A stretch of 27,768 nucleotides of DNA from CBDUQN01 sp965369375 (GCA_965369375.1 CBDUQN010000040.1:1-27768); one strand, 5' to 3'; shown: positions 7,137 to 15,769, counted from the first letter of the stretch. Numbers and translations are program-made. The notes: generated by a model from the letters alone, not told the origin.

Positions 7137-7886
7137 CTACGTTTTCTGCGCAATGACGACGGTTATGTTGTCCGCACCGCCCTCCTGCTTGGCGCGCTTG
7201 ACCAGTTGATTGCAGGCTTTATCCGGCGTGTTGTTCGAAACGATTTCGGCGATCTCGCTCTCAACGACCATTGAAAAGAGACCGTCGGTACAGAGCAGTA
7301 TGCTTTCTCCCATCTTTATCGGTATCGACGTGTACATATCCACTTCGATATCCCTTCGCAGTCCAACCGCCCTCGTGATCACGTTGCGGCGGGGATGGTT
7401 TCGCGCTTCCTCCTTGTTGAGCATTCCCTTTCGCAGCATCTCGCCGACAACGCTGTGATCTTTCGTGAGCTGTTTGATTTCTCTTCCCGTTATGAGATAC
7501 GAGCGCGAATCGCCCGCGTGTGCAATATGCACCCTATCGGGGAAAAGCGCCGCAGCCGTACAGGTTGTTCCGGCGAGGCTCTGCATCCCCATGCCGACCG
7601 TATCAAACACTTTCTGATTCGCCTCACGCAGCGCCTTTTCGAGGATAAACGGCGCGTCCCCGCTGCTGATCTCGAAATATACCCTGCCCATGACATCGAC
7701 GGCCGTTCGGCTTGCTTCTGCGCCTGAGAAATGACCTCCCATCCCGTCGGTTACGACAATCAGGATGCCCCGCTTTTCGAACAGCTCATCTGTCTCCGGT
7801 TCGAAGACACCGAAGTAATCCTCGTTGCGCTCACGTACCGATCCGCGGTCGCTCTTCGTACCGATTATGTATTCCTTGCCGGTCAT
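7137..7886 (-). CDS. PP2C-family protein serine/threonine phosphatase
   Basis: Metal-dependent phosphatase of 249 residues (PPM/PP2C, Stp1-like) that removes phosphate from Ser/Thr, usually opposing Hanks-type kinases in the cytoplasm. Characteristic motifs are in order: SDRGSVRERNED (metal-binding Asp23), VVTDGMGGH (Asp47, Gly48), AGTTCTAA-type strand, AHAGDSRSYLI, LTKDHS, ITRAVG, LLCTDGL and the closing GGADNITVVI with its conserved Asp. It is full length for the minimal bacterial form. It is last in a minus-strand run with the GNAT gene 12 bases upstream and the SLC13 gene before that. No kinase gene is in the window, so its substrate is unknown. Confidence 0.95.
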   Translation of the reverse strand: MTGKEYIIGTKSDRGSVRERNEDYFGVFEPETDELFEKRGILIVVTDGMGGHFSGAEASRTAVDVMGRVYFEISSGDAPFILEKALREANQKVFDTVGMGMQSLAGTTCTAAALFPDRVHIAHAGDSRSYLITGREIKQLTKDHSVVGEMLRKGMLNKEEARNHPRRNVITRAVGLRRDIEVDMYTSIPIKMGESILLCTDGLFSMVVESEIAEIVSNNTPDKACNQLVKRAKQEGGADNITVVIAQKT

Positions 7887-7898
7887 AAGATAATTAGC

Positions 7899-8357
7899 CT
7901 ATACCATAGAGAATCTTCCCGGAAGATTCAACACCATTGCTACGGTGGCGGAAGAAATCAGGTCTTTGACCTCACGCGAGCCAATAATCGAATCCGGCAG
8001 CTCTTCGAGCGGCAGATCCCTGAAACCGAATCGCCGGAAGAAATCGAGCTCCTTGTGAGCGAGGAGATAGACGCGATCACGTCGCGAAGCGCAGTATCCG
8101 AGCACATGATTTACCAATGTGCTCCCCGTACCCTCGCCTCTCATATCCTCCTTCACGACAACGAAAAGCGTGAGTGTATCCTCCTCGAAGTCCTTGACGC
8201 ATACCGCTCCCTCGAGCTGTCCGTTCGAATCGAGCCTCACGAACAGTTCGGAATCGGGAAGCCAGTGAGCAATGAGATCCTCAGCGGTCAGAAGTTCGAG
8301 TACTTCCATCCCGAGACGGGGATTGAGCTCGGTCACTTTGAGCACCTGAACGCTCAT
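7899..8357 (-). CDS. GNAT-family N-acetyltransferase
   Basis: Protein of 152 residues with the acetyl-CoA-binding motif A (LFVVVKEDMRGEGTGSTLV, with RGEGTG as the pyrophosphate loop) and the following motif B (RVYLLAHKELDFFRRFGF). It resembles the acetyltransferase domain of ArgA-type and small stand-alone N-acetyltransferases, but without an amino-acid kinase domain, so arginine synthesis is only one possibility. GGAAGAGA lies 6 bases before the ATG. It sits between the SLC13 transporter (16 bases upstream) and the PP2C phosphatase (12 bases downstream) and is probably co-transcribed with both. The substrate is unknown. Confidence 0.9.
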   Translation of the reverse strand: MSVQVLKVTELNPRLGMEVLELLTAEDLIAHWLPDSELFVRLDSNGQLEGAVCVKDFEEDTLTLFVVVKEDMRGEGTGSTLVNHVLGYCASRRDRVYLLAHKELDFFRRFGFRDLPLEELPDSIIGSREVKDLISSATVAMVLNLPGRFSMV

Positions 8358-8373
8358 GATGATTCTCTTCCAA

Positions 8374-9768
8374 TCAACCGGCCCATGCCGGTATCTGTGA
8401 AAGTGATATACCGAAAACGGGAATTACTAAAAGGTACAAAATGAGCGTTACCAGAGCAATCCCGATCAGGTTGATGATTATGCCAGTTCTCACCATGCCT
8501 GTCATGGATATTGATCCGCTCGAATAGACTATCGCGTTCGGCGGTGTCGCCACAGGCAGCATGAATGCGCACGAGGCGGACATGGCCGCGGGGATCATCA
8601 GCAGGAAGGGGTGCCTGCCGAGGCCGACCGCCGTAGCGGCGAGAACGGGAAGAAATATCGTGGCTACAGCCGTATTGGAGGTAATCTCGGTCAGAAAGGT
8701 CACGAGAAGCGCCGTCAGCATGACAAGGACCACAATCGGCGCGGCCGAAGCCAATCCCATCCCGCCCGCGATTCTCTCCGCGAGTCCGCTCGCGGAAAAC
8801 CCCCGGCCGAGCGCGATGCCGCCGCCAAAGAGGATGAGAATTCCCCAGGGGATCTCCCGCGCGGATTTCCAGTTCAAGACAAATACGCCCTTGCGCAGAT
8901 CCACCGGCAGGAGAAACATAACGACCGCCGCTGCGATGGCGATAGTCGAATCGTGAACATATTCGCCGAGTGACAGCCGTGACGCCCACCCCTTCAGCGT
9001 CACGGATCCGATCGAGATATCCGCCCGGGTGATCCACGCGAGAACGGTGCAGAGAAAAACGATGAGCGTTCTTTTCTCGCCGGGACCGAGCGCTCCGAGC
9101 GCCTCACGCTCCCTGGCGATCGCATCGGCGCCCCCCTCGAGATCGATACGTGATCCCCGAAATACAACGCGCGTCAGGATGATCCATGTGAGCGGGATGA
9201 ACACGATGACGAGCGGCAGGCCGATCATCATCCAGCGCATAAAGCTGATCTCACCGGCATCGGGGAAAAGTGAACGCACCTGCGCGGCGAAGATGATGTT
9301 GGGCGGCGTGCCGATCAGGGTCCCGATACCGCCGATATTCGCCGCATACGCTATCGAAAGCATAAGGGCCATCTTGAATCCACCGAATCCCTGCGGGAGC
9401 CCTTCCGCCTGATCCTCGAGCGTTATCAGAACGGCCAGCCCTATCGGCAGCATCATCATCGTCGCGGCGGTATTCGAAATCCACATGGAGAGAAAGGCCG
9501 TGGCAATCATGAATCCCAGAATGATCCGATCGCCGCGCGCGCCGACGACATTGACGATGCCGAGCGCTATGCGCCGATGGAGATTCCAGCGCTGGATCGC
9601 AACGGCAATAAAGAATCCGCCCATGAACAGGTATATTTCCGGAGATGCGTATGAGGCGGCCACCTCCCGTGCCGGTACGATCTTCATCAGCGGAAAGGCG
9701 ACGAGCGGCACGAGTGCCGTCGCGGCGAGCGGCAGGCTTTCGCAGATCCACCACGTCGCCATGAGCAC
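8374..9768 (-). CDS. SLC13/DASS-family anion or dicarboxylate transporter (start uncertain)
   Basis: Integral inner-membrane symporter, probably sodium-driven, for di- or tricarboxylates or sulfate. Both family-defining SNT motifs are present (WISNTAATMMMLP and TSNTAVATIFLPV), as are GTPPNIIFAAQ and ATPPNAIVYSSG at the two substrate-binding loops. The coordinates use the only standard start, GTG at 9768, giving 464 residues, but the frame stays open upstream to 9955 and its translation (GLLVGPVLFVLFLFLPE and onward) is a typical first transmembrane helix of this family. The true start is therefore upstream, at a nonstandard codon: ATC at 9906, with AAGAGG 6 bases before it, or CTG at 9900. 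The exact substrate cannot be predicted. First gene of the run with GNAT and PP2C. Confidence 0.93.
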   Translation of the reverse strand: MLMATWWICESLPLAATALVPLVAFPLMKIVPAREVAASYASPEIYLFMGGFFIAVAIQRWNLHRRIALGIVNVVGARGDRIILGFMIATAFLSMWISNTAATMMMLPIGLAVLITLEDQAEGLPQGFGGFKMALMLSIAYAANIGGIGTLIGTPPNIIFAAQVRSLFPDAGEISFMRWMMIGLPLVIVFIPLTWIILTRVVFRGSRIDLEGGADAIAREREALGALGPGEKRTLIVFLCTVLAWITRADISIGSVTLKGWASRLSLGEYVHDSTIAIAAAVVMFLLPVDLRKGVFVLNWKSAREIPWGILILFGGGIALGRGFSASGLAERIAGGMGLASAAPIVVLVMLTALLVTFLTEITSNTAVATIFLPVLAATAVGLGRHPFLLMIPAAMSASCAFMLPVATPPNAIVYSSGSISMTGMVRTGIIINLIGIALVTLILYLLVIPVFGISLSQIPAWAG

Positions 9769-10076
9769 AGCCGTGGCCGCTACCTTTCGCGCATCCCCTT
9801 CGAGAATCGACTCGGGGAGAAACAGAAATAGTACAAAAAGAACCGGTCCTACCAGGAGACCGAAGCGGTGCCGCAGTCCGTACGGTTTGTCTGGTTTCAG
9901 AGGGATAAACGACCTCTTGTTGAAACCTTGAAATAGTGATACATTGTCGCGAGATTACTGACTGGAATCCCCTACGTCAATTGAATATTGGCGTGGCGCA
10001 GCGGCTGTCTATCAGCCTCGCGCAGGGAGACGGAATCGGCGGACGCACCGGTTTCATTTGGCCCGATGGATCATCT

Positions 10077-10931
10077 ATGAAGAGACGCTTTCCAATCTAC
10101 GGCATCGCCGGCGCGGCGATAATAGCCGCATCCGAGGTGCTTCTCTTTCGGGGGAACACCTTTGTGAGGATGTACTTCACCCCGCTCGTATGGACGGGCT
10201 ACATCCTGCTCATCGATGCGATCGTCGCCTCCATAAAAGGGGCGTCACCCATCTCGACACGTCGAATGGAATTCCTGATCTCTCTGCCGCTCTCCATTGT
10301 ATGCTGGTATGTCTTCGAGGGCGTCAACCTGCTGCTCGAGAACTGGTCGTATGTGGGGCTTCCCGAAAACACGGCGGCGCGCTGGGTGGGATATGCCTGG
10401 TCGTACGCCACGATCTTCCCCGGCATCTTTATCACGGCGGAGCTCGTCGAAATCGCCTTCGGAGAGAGGCTGCGCAACCGCCGGCCGATCGATTTCAGCA
10501 AGAAAACGCTCGATTTCTTTTTTCTCATAGGCTTCGTATTATTCGTCGTAACGCTTCTATTTCCCTCCCCCTATCTCTGCCCGCTGCCGTGGATCAGCGC
10601 CCTCCTGTGGTTCGAAGGGCTGAACGGCCGGCTGAAACTCGGTTCCTTCTCTGAAATGTTCAGACGGGGAGATTACACTCTCTTCGTTTCACTTATCATC
10701 TCCGGTGGTATATGCGGCTTTCTCTGGGAGTTCTGGAATTTCTGGGCGGAAACGAAATGGAACTACCACGTGCCGTACCTCCCCTCTGTGAAGCTGTTCG
10801 AAATGCCGGTGCTCGGCTACCTCGGCTTTCTCTCATTCGCCCTCGTGTGCTATCTGATGTACCGGTTCACCCGCTATCTCGCACCGCCTGAGAGTACCGT
10901 CGATGTCCTTGGAAAGGGGTGGCGCCGTTGA
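10077..10931 (+). CDS. Polytopic membrane protein of unknown function
   Basis: Protein of 284 residues with about seven hydrophobic segments (roughly residues 5-24, 33-53, 64-86, 95-125, 145-180, 196-220 and 240-265), so an inner-membrane protein. Conserved-looking polar and aromatic clusters sit at the membrane edges, such as WYVFEGVNLLLENW and FLWEFWNFWAETKW, and may form a binding site. I do not recognise the family. The ATG at 10077 is preferred because the upstream 47 codons have no membrane character or good ribosome site; the site at 10077 is also weak (GGA). It overlaps the HAD hydrolase gene that follows, which suggests coupled translation. Confidence 0.8.
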   Translation: MKRRFPIYGIAGAAIIAASEVLLFRGNTFVRMYFTPLVWTGYILLIDAIVASIKGASPISTRRMEFLISLPLSIVCWYVFEGVNLLLENWSYVGLPENTAARWVGYAWSYATIFPGIFITAELVEIAFGERLRNRRPIDFSKKTLDFFFLIGFVLFVVTLLFPSPYLCPLPWISALLWFEGLNGRLKLGSFSEMFRRGDYTLFVSLIISGGICGFLWEFWNFWAETKWNYHVPYLPSVKLFEMPVLGYLGFLSFALVCYLMYRFTRYLAPPESTVDVLGKGWRR

Positions 10932-11623
10932 GCAAAAAGGAGCGTCTCGGAGAACTTATCGCAGGGAAAAAAGCCGTTATCTTCGATTTCGACAATATCG
11001 TCGTCGATTCCGAGCCGTACCACTACAAAGCATATTCGACGGTCTTTGCGGGAAAAGGGCATACGGTGAACCGCGAGAAGTACTGGCTCGAATGGACCTC
11101 GAAGGGCGGCGGCGCGGAGGGCGAGATCGAGCGGTACAATCTCGATCTCGATCCAAATGAGATCAGGCGAGAGAAGGATCCGATCTATTCGCAGTTCTGC
11201 AGTTCCGGCGCGATCCCCCTATTTCCCGAATCGATAGAGATCATAGAGCGCCTCGGCCGTGCCGGTTACACCCTGGCAATCGCCTCCGGCTCGTATGAGC
11301 ACGATATACGTTCGCTGCTTCGAGTCAACGGGATCGAAGATGCGTTCAGCGCAGTCGTCGGCAAGGACGCAGTCGCAAAGACCAAACCCCATCCCGAGAC
11401 GTACACCAAAGCTATCATGGAAATCCAGATGAAACCCGAGCTCTGCATAGCAATCGAGGATGCCGAGAAGGGCATCCGAAGCGCGCATGGGGCCGGCTTG
11501 AGTGTTATTTTGATTGAAACGCCGATCACCGCGGGATTCGGCATAGCGGGCGCCGACTTGCGATTGTCCGGTCTGAAAGAATTCTTGGACCTGCTGCGGG
11601 AAATCCTGCCGGCGGGGGAATAA
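10928..11623 (+). CDS. HAD-superfamily phosphatase/phosphomutase, beta-PGM-like
   Basis: Haloacid dehalogenase-type hydrolase of 231 residues. Motif I is FDFDNIVVDSEP (nucleophile Asp20 and acid/base Asp22), with Asn in place of the usual Gly after the second Asp. A helical cap follows (residues 30-90), then motif II IASGS, the motif III lysine in KTKPHPETY and motif IV IEDAEKG. This order matches beta-phosphoglucomutase and phosphoglycolate phosphatase relatives; the substrate is not predictable. The TTG at 10928 gives a 4-base TTGA overlap with the upstream stop and has AAAGG 10 bases before it; the GTG at 10919 is only one base from that site. The stop lies inside the T-tract of the opposing gene's terminator. 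Confidence 0.93.
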   Translation: MSKKERLGELIAGKKAVIFDFDNIVVDSEPYHYKAYSTVFAGKGHTVNREKYWLEWTSKGGGAEGEIERYNLDLDPNEIRREKDPIYSQFCSSGAIPLFPESIEIIERLGRAGYTLAIASGSYEHDIRSLLRVNGIEDAFSAVVGKDAVAKTKPHPETYTKAIMEIQMKPELCIAIEDAEKGIRSAHGAGLSVILIETPITAGFGIAGADLRLSGLKEFLDLLREILPAGE

Positions 11624-11644
11624 AAAAAGCTCCCGCTCGGAAGC
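11622..11644 (-). terminator. Intrinsic terminator of the 11678-12670 gene
   Basis: On the minus strand GCTTCC and GGGAGC (one G-T pair) close a GAGC loop and are followed directly by seven T. It lies 34 bases after the stop of the secreted-protein gene and overlaps the stop codon of the convergent HAD gene. Confidence 0.75.
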
Positions 11645-11677
11645 CTATTCAGATTCAATCTTTTTGCCGGCGCCGGT

Positions 11678-12670
11678 TTACTCGTATTTCTTCTTGATAG
11701 TCCCCCACGAAACGGACTCGACACCGATCTCACACTCTACATAGGTGGTATCGGTCGAAGCGCATTCCACAAATGAGTTGTTCATCACCGTTCCCGATGC
11801 GTTTCGCGTCAGCGAAAAGGCTTTGTAGTAGAGCATGGCTCCTTCGGGAATGTGCGTGTGAACAAAGTGCTGCGATTCGCCGGGCGAGCTGTCGAGCTCG
11901 ATCACCAACTCGCCGTCCTCGTACCCCGCAGGAAATCGATCGGTCCGGTACCTGACGATGGTCTTGTTGCCTCCACCTGCGATCCATGCGAGCTCCACGG
12001 AACACCCATGTCCCATGGACGCCGCGAAATTCTCGACAGGCGCATTCGGCTCCTCGCAGAGGGGGCTCTGGCAGGCATAGAGATAACTCGTGCCTATATA
12101 GCCTCCATGGTTCGGAGAAAAGGCATTGTGCATTGAACCGTAGCTGTCAACGGCAACCATTCGGCCCGTCAGGGAATTGGGACTGAGCTCGATCCAGATC
12201 GGATCGACGTCTCGCGAACGCTCCATGTCCACCCATCCGACGAGAACAGGCCCACAGAGGGGCTGGCACGCCTCGAGCTCGAGATCGATTTTGAAGTGGC
12301 CATCGAAGTGGGACACAAAGCCGCCGACGACTTGGAAGCAGTTCTCGGGAGTGAATCCCACGATCGAGTCATTAGACTCCACCGAGAATTCGAGCCGTTC
12401 GACGCCCTCATGGAGGTTGTAGACGTATATCGGGACCTCAAACACCTGCGGCGGCGGCATTGAACGGGAGCACTGTATATATTCCGGCAGCGATGATTCG
12501 TCGCCGAAGTGCACACACAGCCGCGCGAGATAATCAAACTCGAAAAAGCTCTTCGAGAGCGCCAGCGATCCATAGCACTGCGCATGACTGTTTCCGCTTA
12601 TGATGAGGATTGAGCCGACTACGATAGCGAGTGCAGTGGCGCTGGCTTTCATCCTTGCGTTGCAGCTCAC
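11678..12670 (-). CDS. Secreted protein, cohesin-like region plus fibronectin-like domain
   Basis: Exported protein of 330 residues. The start is a GTG at 12670, supported by GGAGG 9 bases upstream; the ATG at 12652 lacks such spacing. A signal peptide spans about residues 7-31 (hydrophobic ALAIVVGSILIISG, then SHAQ). Residues 40-150 are beta-rich with a cohesin-like feel (PIYVYNLHEGVERLEFSVE and GWVDMERSRDVDPIWIEL). Residues about 215-310 look like a fibronectin-type domain (VELAWIAGGGNKTIVRYRTD). It is rich in cysteine, suggesting disulfides outside the cytoplasm. No sorting domain or enzyme motif is seen. It stands alone with its own promoter and terminator. Domain assignments are tentative. 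Confidence 0.85.
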   Translation of the reverse strand: MSCNARMKASATALAIVVGSILIISGNSHAQCYGSLALSKSFFEFDYLARLCVHFGDESSLPEYIQCSRSMPPPQVFEVPIYVYNLHEGVERLEFSVESNDSIVGFTPENCFQVVGGFVSHFDGHFKIDLELEACQPLCGPVLVGWVDMERSRDVDPIWIELSPNSLTGRMVAVDSYGSMHNAFSPNHGGYIGTSYLYACQSPLCEEPNAPVENFAASMGHGCSVELAWIAGGGNKTIVRYRTDRFPAGYEDGELVIELDSSPGESQHFVHTHIPEGAMLYYKAFSLTRNASGTVMNNSFVECASTDTTYVECEIGVESVSWGTIKKKYE

Positions 12671-12718
12671 GGGTGTATGCCTCCGACAAAGGCCAAAACC
12701 TACACTTTTACAATTGTT

Positions 12719-12747
12719 ATTATGCCATAGTCATTTCAAAATGTCAA
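12719..12747 (-). promoter_or_regulatory. Sigma70-type promoter of the secreted-protein gene
   Basis: TTGACA (12747-12742) and CATAAT (12724-12719) on the minus strand, spaced exactly 17, about 50 bases before the GTG start at 12670. A perfect -35 and a -10 with one mismatch. The remaining 12748-12948 region shows no gene. Confidence 0.8.
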
Positions 12748-12948
12748 GTGAACAATAAAGTTAGGTGGAAAAGGAGCGTGATGCGTGTGTGCATAATTAA
12801 CAAAAGCTTAGGCGGAAAAGAGGCGCGACGTGTTTGGCCGTGCTGAACAATGAACGTAAGCGTAGGAAAATGACTCGGTTTCGCGGAGGGTCCTTCGAGG
12901 TACAGCACATGTCACAGGGGCGGTAGAGAATTCCCGTTTTCGTCGTAT

Positions 12949-14286
12949 CTATTCATCCCCCTTGGACTTTCCTTTCTCCCCGCGCACTTTTCGCCAGTAC
13001 TCGATCCGCTTTATGATTTCCCTCTCGAAGCCCCGCTCTCGAGGGTGATAGTAGCGGCGGCCGGCGATTTTCTCCGGCATATACTCCTGATTGACGATTC
13101 CTTCCGCGTCGTCGTGCGGAAATTCGTACCCCTCCCCATACCCTATCTCCTTCATGAGCCTCGTCGGAGCGTTTCTGAGCCAGAGGGGCACCGGCAGCGG
13201 GCCATGCTCGGCAACATCCCTCGCCGCCTTCGCATAGGCGAGATCCACCGCGTTGCTCTTGGGAGCTGCAGCGAGGTAGGTAACGGCCTGAGCCAAGGCT
13301 AGTTTTCCCTCCGGCAGTCCGATGAAACGAAACGCCTCCATGGCGTCGAGGGCGACCGACAACGCCTGTGGATCCGCGTTACCGACATCTTCGGAGGCAA
13401 ACCGGACCAGCCGGCGGGCAATGTAGAGCGGATCTTCGCCCGCCTCGAGCATCCTCGCGAGCCAGTAGAGCGATGCATCGGGGTCCCCTCCGCGAAGACT
13501 CTTGTGAAGCGCCGATATGATATTGAAGTGTTCTTCACCCTGCTTGTCATACAGCACGCTCTTCTTCTGGATCGCTTCCTCGAGAACGTTCCTCGCGAGC
13601 TCGATCTCTCCTTCCGTCCCCTCGAGGGACTGAACGGCCATCTCGAGGGCATTGAGCGCCACACGGGCGTCACCGTAAGATAGATGGGCGAGGTAGGAGA
13701 GGTCCTCATCGCTGACCGATATCTGAAAGCTTCCGAGCCCGCGGGCATCGTCCACCACGGCGTTTCGCAATAGAGTCACTATCTCATCCTCACCGAGTTG
13801 CTTGAGAACAAAAATCCGGCATCGTGACAGGAGCGGGCCGATTATCTCGAAGCTAGGATTTTCCGTTGTGGCGCCGATGAGCACTATCGTGCCCCTCTCG
13901 ACATGCGGGAGGAAGGCATCCTGCTGAGCCTTGTTGAAACGATGGATCTCGTCAACGAAGAGTATCGTTCTGCGGCCTTCGAGTTTCAGCCGCTGCTCCG
14001 CCTCAGCGACGATCCGCCTCACCTCAGCAATGCCCGACGTCACGGCTGAGAAGAAGACGAAGAACGCATCGACTGAAGCCGCTATCAGATGGGCGAGTGT
14101 CGTTTTGCCGCACCCGGGAGGCCCCCAGAAGATAAGGGACGTTTCGAGCTTCCCCTTCTCTATAATTCTCCGAAGGATTTTTCCCTCGCCGAGAATATCC
14201 TCCTGGCCGACATAATCATCCAGCGAGCGGGGTCTCATCCGTTCGGCGAGCGGCGGCGGCACTTCATTAGAAAAGAGATCCTGCAT
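12949..14286 (-). CDS. rarA: Replication-associated recombination protein A (AAA+ ATPase)
   Basis: Homologue of RarA/MgsA, a tetrameric clamp-loader-like AAA+ ATPase that acts at stalled replication forks. It has 445 residues, the usual length. The N-terminal block LAERMRPRSLDDYVGQ is typical, followed by Walker A GPPGCGKTT (about residues 55-63), Walker B ILFVDEIHRFNKAQQD, sensor 1 IGATTENPSFE and LLSRCRIFVL with the arginine finger. The C-terminal tetramerisation region includes LHKSLRGGDPDASLYWLARM and YPHDD-like residues ending in EGIVNQEYMPE. It starts 3 bases after the stop of the glpX-like gene (TAATGCATG), so translation is probably coupled. Confidence 0.96.
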   Translation of the reverse strand: MQDLFSNEVPPPLAERMRPRSLDDYVGQEDILGEGKILRRIIEKGKLETSLIFWGPPGCGKTTLAHLIAASVDAFFVFFSAVTSGIAEVRRIVAEAEQRLKLEGRRTILFVDEIHRFNKAQQDAFLPHVERGTIVLIGATTENPSFEIIGPLLSRCRIFVLKQLGEDEIVTLLRNAVVDDARGLGSFQISVSDEDLSYLAHLSYGDARVALNALEMAVQSLEGTEGEIELARNVLEEAIQKKSVLYDKQGEEHFNIISALHKSLRGGDPDASLYWLARMLEAGEDPLYIARRLVRFASEDVGNADPQALSVALDAMEAFRFIGLPEGKLALAQAVTYLAAAPKSNAVDLAYAKAARDVAEHGPLPVPLWLRNAPTRLMKEIGYGEGYEFPHDDAEGIVNQEYMPEKIAGRRYYHPRERGFEREIIKRIEYWRKVRGEKGKSKGDE

Positions 14287-14289
14287 GCA

Positions 14290-15237
14290 TTACGTATAAT
14301 CGGGGGTCTTGTCAAAGAAATGTTCTGTTTTGAGAAAGCGGATCGTTCCGGACTTGCCTCTGAAAACGACACTGTTCGTAACGGCACCGCCCGGCCTGAA
14401 GAGAACTCCCTCGAGGAGATCACTGTGCGAGACTCCCGTCGCGGCGAACATGATGTTCTCGTCCCCCACGAGATCATCGCCGCTATAGACCTTCATGTAC
14501 TCGGGCGGAAGAGCGGTCGAATCAAAGTCCCCTGCGGGAAGAAGCTGCGCCTGAAAACCGCCGCCGATGCACATCAGGGCGGCGGCTGCGATGATCCCCT
14601 GCTTCGTTCCTCCGATCCCCATCACGACATCGACACCCGTACCGGGCAGCGCCACGGCGATAGCCGCTGCGAGGTCACCGTCGCGTATGAGCTCGATCCG
14701 CGCTCCGGCCTTCCGCACCTCGTCAACCAGCTTGCGGTTGCGCTCCCGCGCGAGTATGGAAACGGTAAGATCCTCGACATAGACGCGCTTCGCCTCCGCG
14801 ATCCGCACGAGATTATCGAAATTGGATGCATTGAGATCGATGCTATCGGCGGCCTCCGGGCCGACGGCGATCTTGCGCATGTACTGTTCCTCGAACTTCT
14901 TGAATACGCCCGTCTTCCCGAGCGCTATGGCGGATATCGAATTGGGCTGGCCATCGGCGAGAGACTCGATGGCGTCGAGAGAATCGAGAAGCACATCGAC
15001 TTCGGGCTCCGTGCGCGAACCGACGGTATCGCCGGAGCAGAGAGGTGAACCATCGCCGATCGGTTCCTCACCGATAACGATATTTCCCGTTATCTTGACT
15101 CCCCTGAAAGCGAGTTCCATTGCTTCGACGGCCGCCCTATCGGACGATGAGGGATCACCCTTACCGAAGAAACGGGCGGATGCGAGAGCAGCCGCTTCCG
15201 TAACCCTGACAAGCTCGAGGGCAAGATTTCGATCCAA
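14290..15237 (-). CDS. glpX: GlpX-like class II fructose-1,6-bisphosphatase with altered active site
   Basis: Member of the GlpX/class II fructose-bisphosphatase family, 315 residues from the TTG at 15237. That start gives MDRNLALELVRVTEAAALAS, aligned with GlpX proteins, and has AAGGAA 8 bases upstream. Numbering then coincides with E. coli GlpX: Asp33, Glu57, Asp85, Tyr119 and the IRDGD block (185-188) are kept. However, the usual DPxEGT motif is DSLDAI (85-90, Thr90 replaced by Ile), Lys29 is Pro, Asp61 is Gly and the metal-ligand Glu213 is Gln (GIGGTKQG). Classical FBPase activity may be lost or the substrate changed; the gluconeogenic role is therefore uncertain. It lies between the zinc-ribbon gene (16 bases upstream) and rarA (3 bases downstream) in one operon. 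Confidence 0.88.
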   Translation of the reverse strand: MDRNLALELVRVTEAAALASARFFGKGDPSSSDRAAVEAMELAFRGVKITGNIVIGEEPIGDGSPLCSGDTVGSRTEPEVDVLLDSLDAIESLADGQPNSISAIALGKTGVFKKFEEQYMRKIAVGPEAADSIDLNASNFDNLVRIAEAKRVYVEDLTVSILARERNRKLVDEVRKAGARIELIRDGDLAAAIAVALPGTGVDVVMGIGGTKQGIIAAAALMCIGGGFQAQLLPAGDFDSTALPPEYMKVYSGDDLVGDENIMFAATGVSHSDLLEGVLFRPGGAVTNSVVFRGKSGTIRFLKTEHFFDKTPDYT

Positions 15238-15253
15238 TGCAATGCTTCCTTTA

Positions 15254-15691
15254 TTATAGGTTATACGTTTCCGTGGGGCCTTCGGACTCCCCCGTCCCAA
15301 CCTCCACTTCTGCCTTCTCCTGCTCCGTGACGAGAAGCTCGTTGAGCTCCTTGGCCATATCGTACTGGTGAAACGCGAAGATGAAGGGCAGGATCACGAG
15401 AGCGGTCGTTAGTGTGATGGGGATAGCAATGATTTCTATAACAAACGTTATCCAGAACCAGTTCCACTGCCGCAGGTATATGTAACCGACGGGACCCAAT
15501 CCGATCCATCCGAGAATGAAACCGAGGGCAGCGGCTACTCCGGGACTCTTAGGCTCTTTCAGCGGCTTGAGTCTCGTCAGCTCATGTGTGTAGAGCTTCT
15601 TGTGGAAAGGAAGGGATTTCAGATCCGCACCACAGCCGGCGCAACACTCATCCAGATCATTGACTTCCTTTCCGCAATACTGGCAATACAT
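15254..15691 (-). CDS. Zinc-ribbon membrane protein of unknown function
   Basis: Protein of 145 residues beginning MYCQYCGKEV with a CxxC...CxxC zinc ribbon (Cys3, Cys6, Cys19, Cys22 approximately), followed by two hydrophobic segments (about 48-70 and 78-112) and a charged, Glu-rich tail. It is therefore an inner-membrane protein with a short cytoplasmic metal-binding head. The function is unknown. GGAGG lies 8 bases before the ATG at 15691, and codons farther upstream have no coding character. It is the first gene of the run with the GlpX-like protein and rarA, with an extended -10 promoter at 15770-15797. Confidence 0.85.
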   Translation of the reverse strand: MYCQYCGKEVNDLDECCAGCGADLKSLPFHKKLYTHELTRLKPLKEPKSPGVAAALGFILGWIGLGPVGYIYLRQWNWFWITFVIEIIAIPITLTTALVILPFIFAFHQYDMAKELNELLVTEQEKAEVEVGTGESEGPTETYNL

Positions 15692-15769
15692 CAATCGTAC
15701 CTCCGAGCCATGAGCTTTCTTACCTGTAATACGGCACGAGCGGTATGTTTGTTTCTGAACGGTGGCAAT

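Noticed and set aside
9958..10076. tRNA-like stretch (GTGGCGCAGCGGC)
   Set aside because: No T-loop GTTCGAATC-type block or closing acceptor stem follows.
14089..15048. Long plus-strand frame (319 codons) over rarA and the GlpX-like gene
   Set aside because: Antisense to two genes with clear motifs; composition is that of a reversed coding strand.
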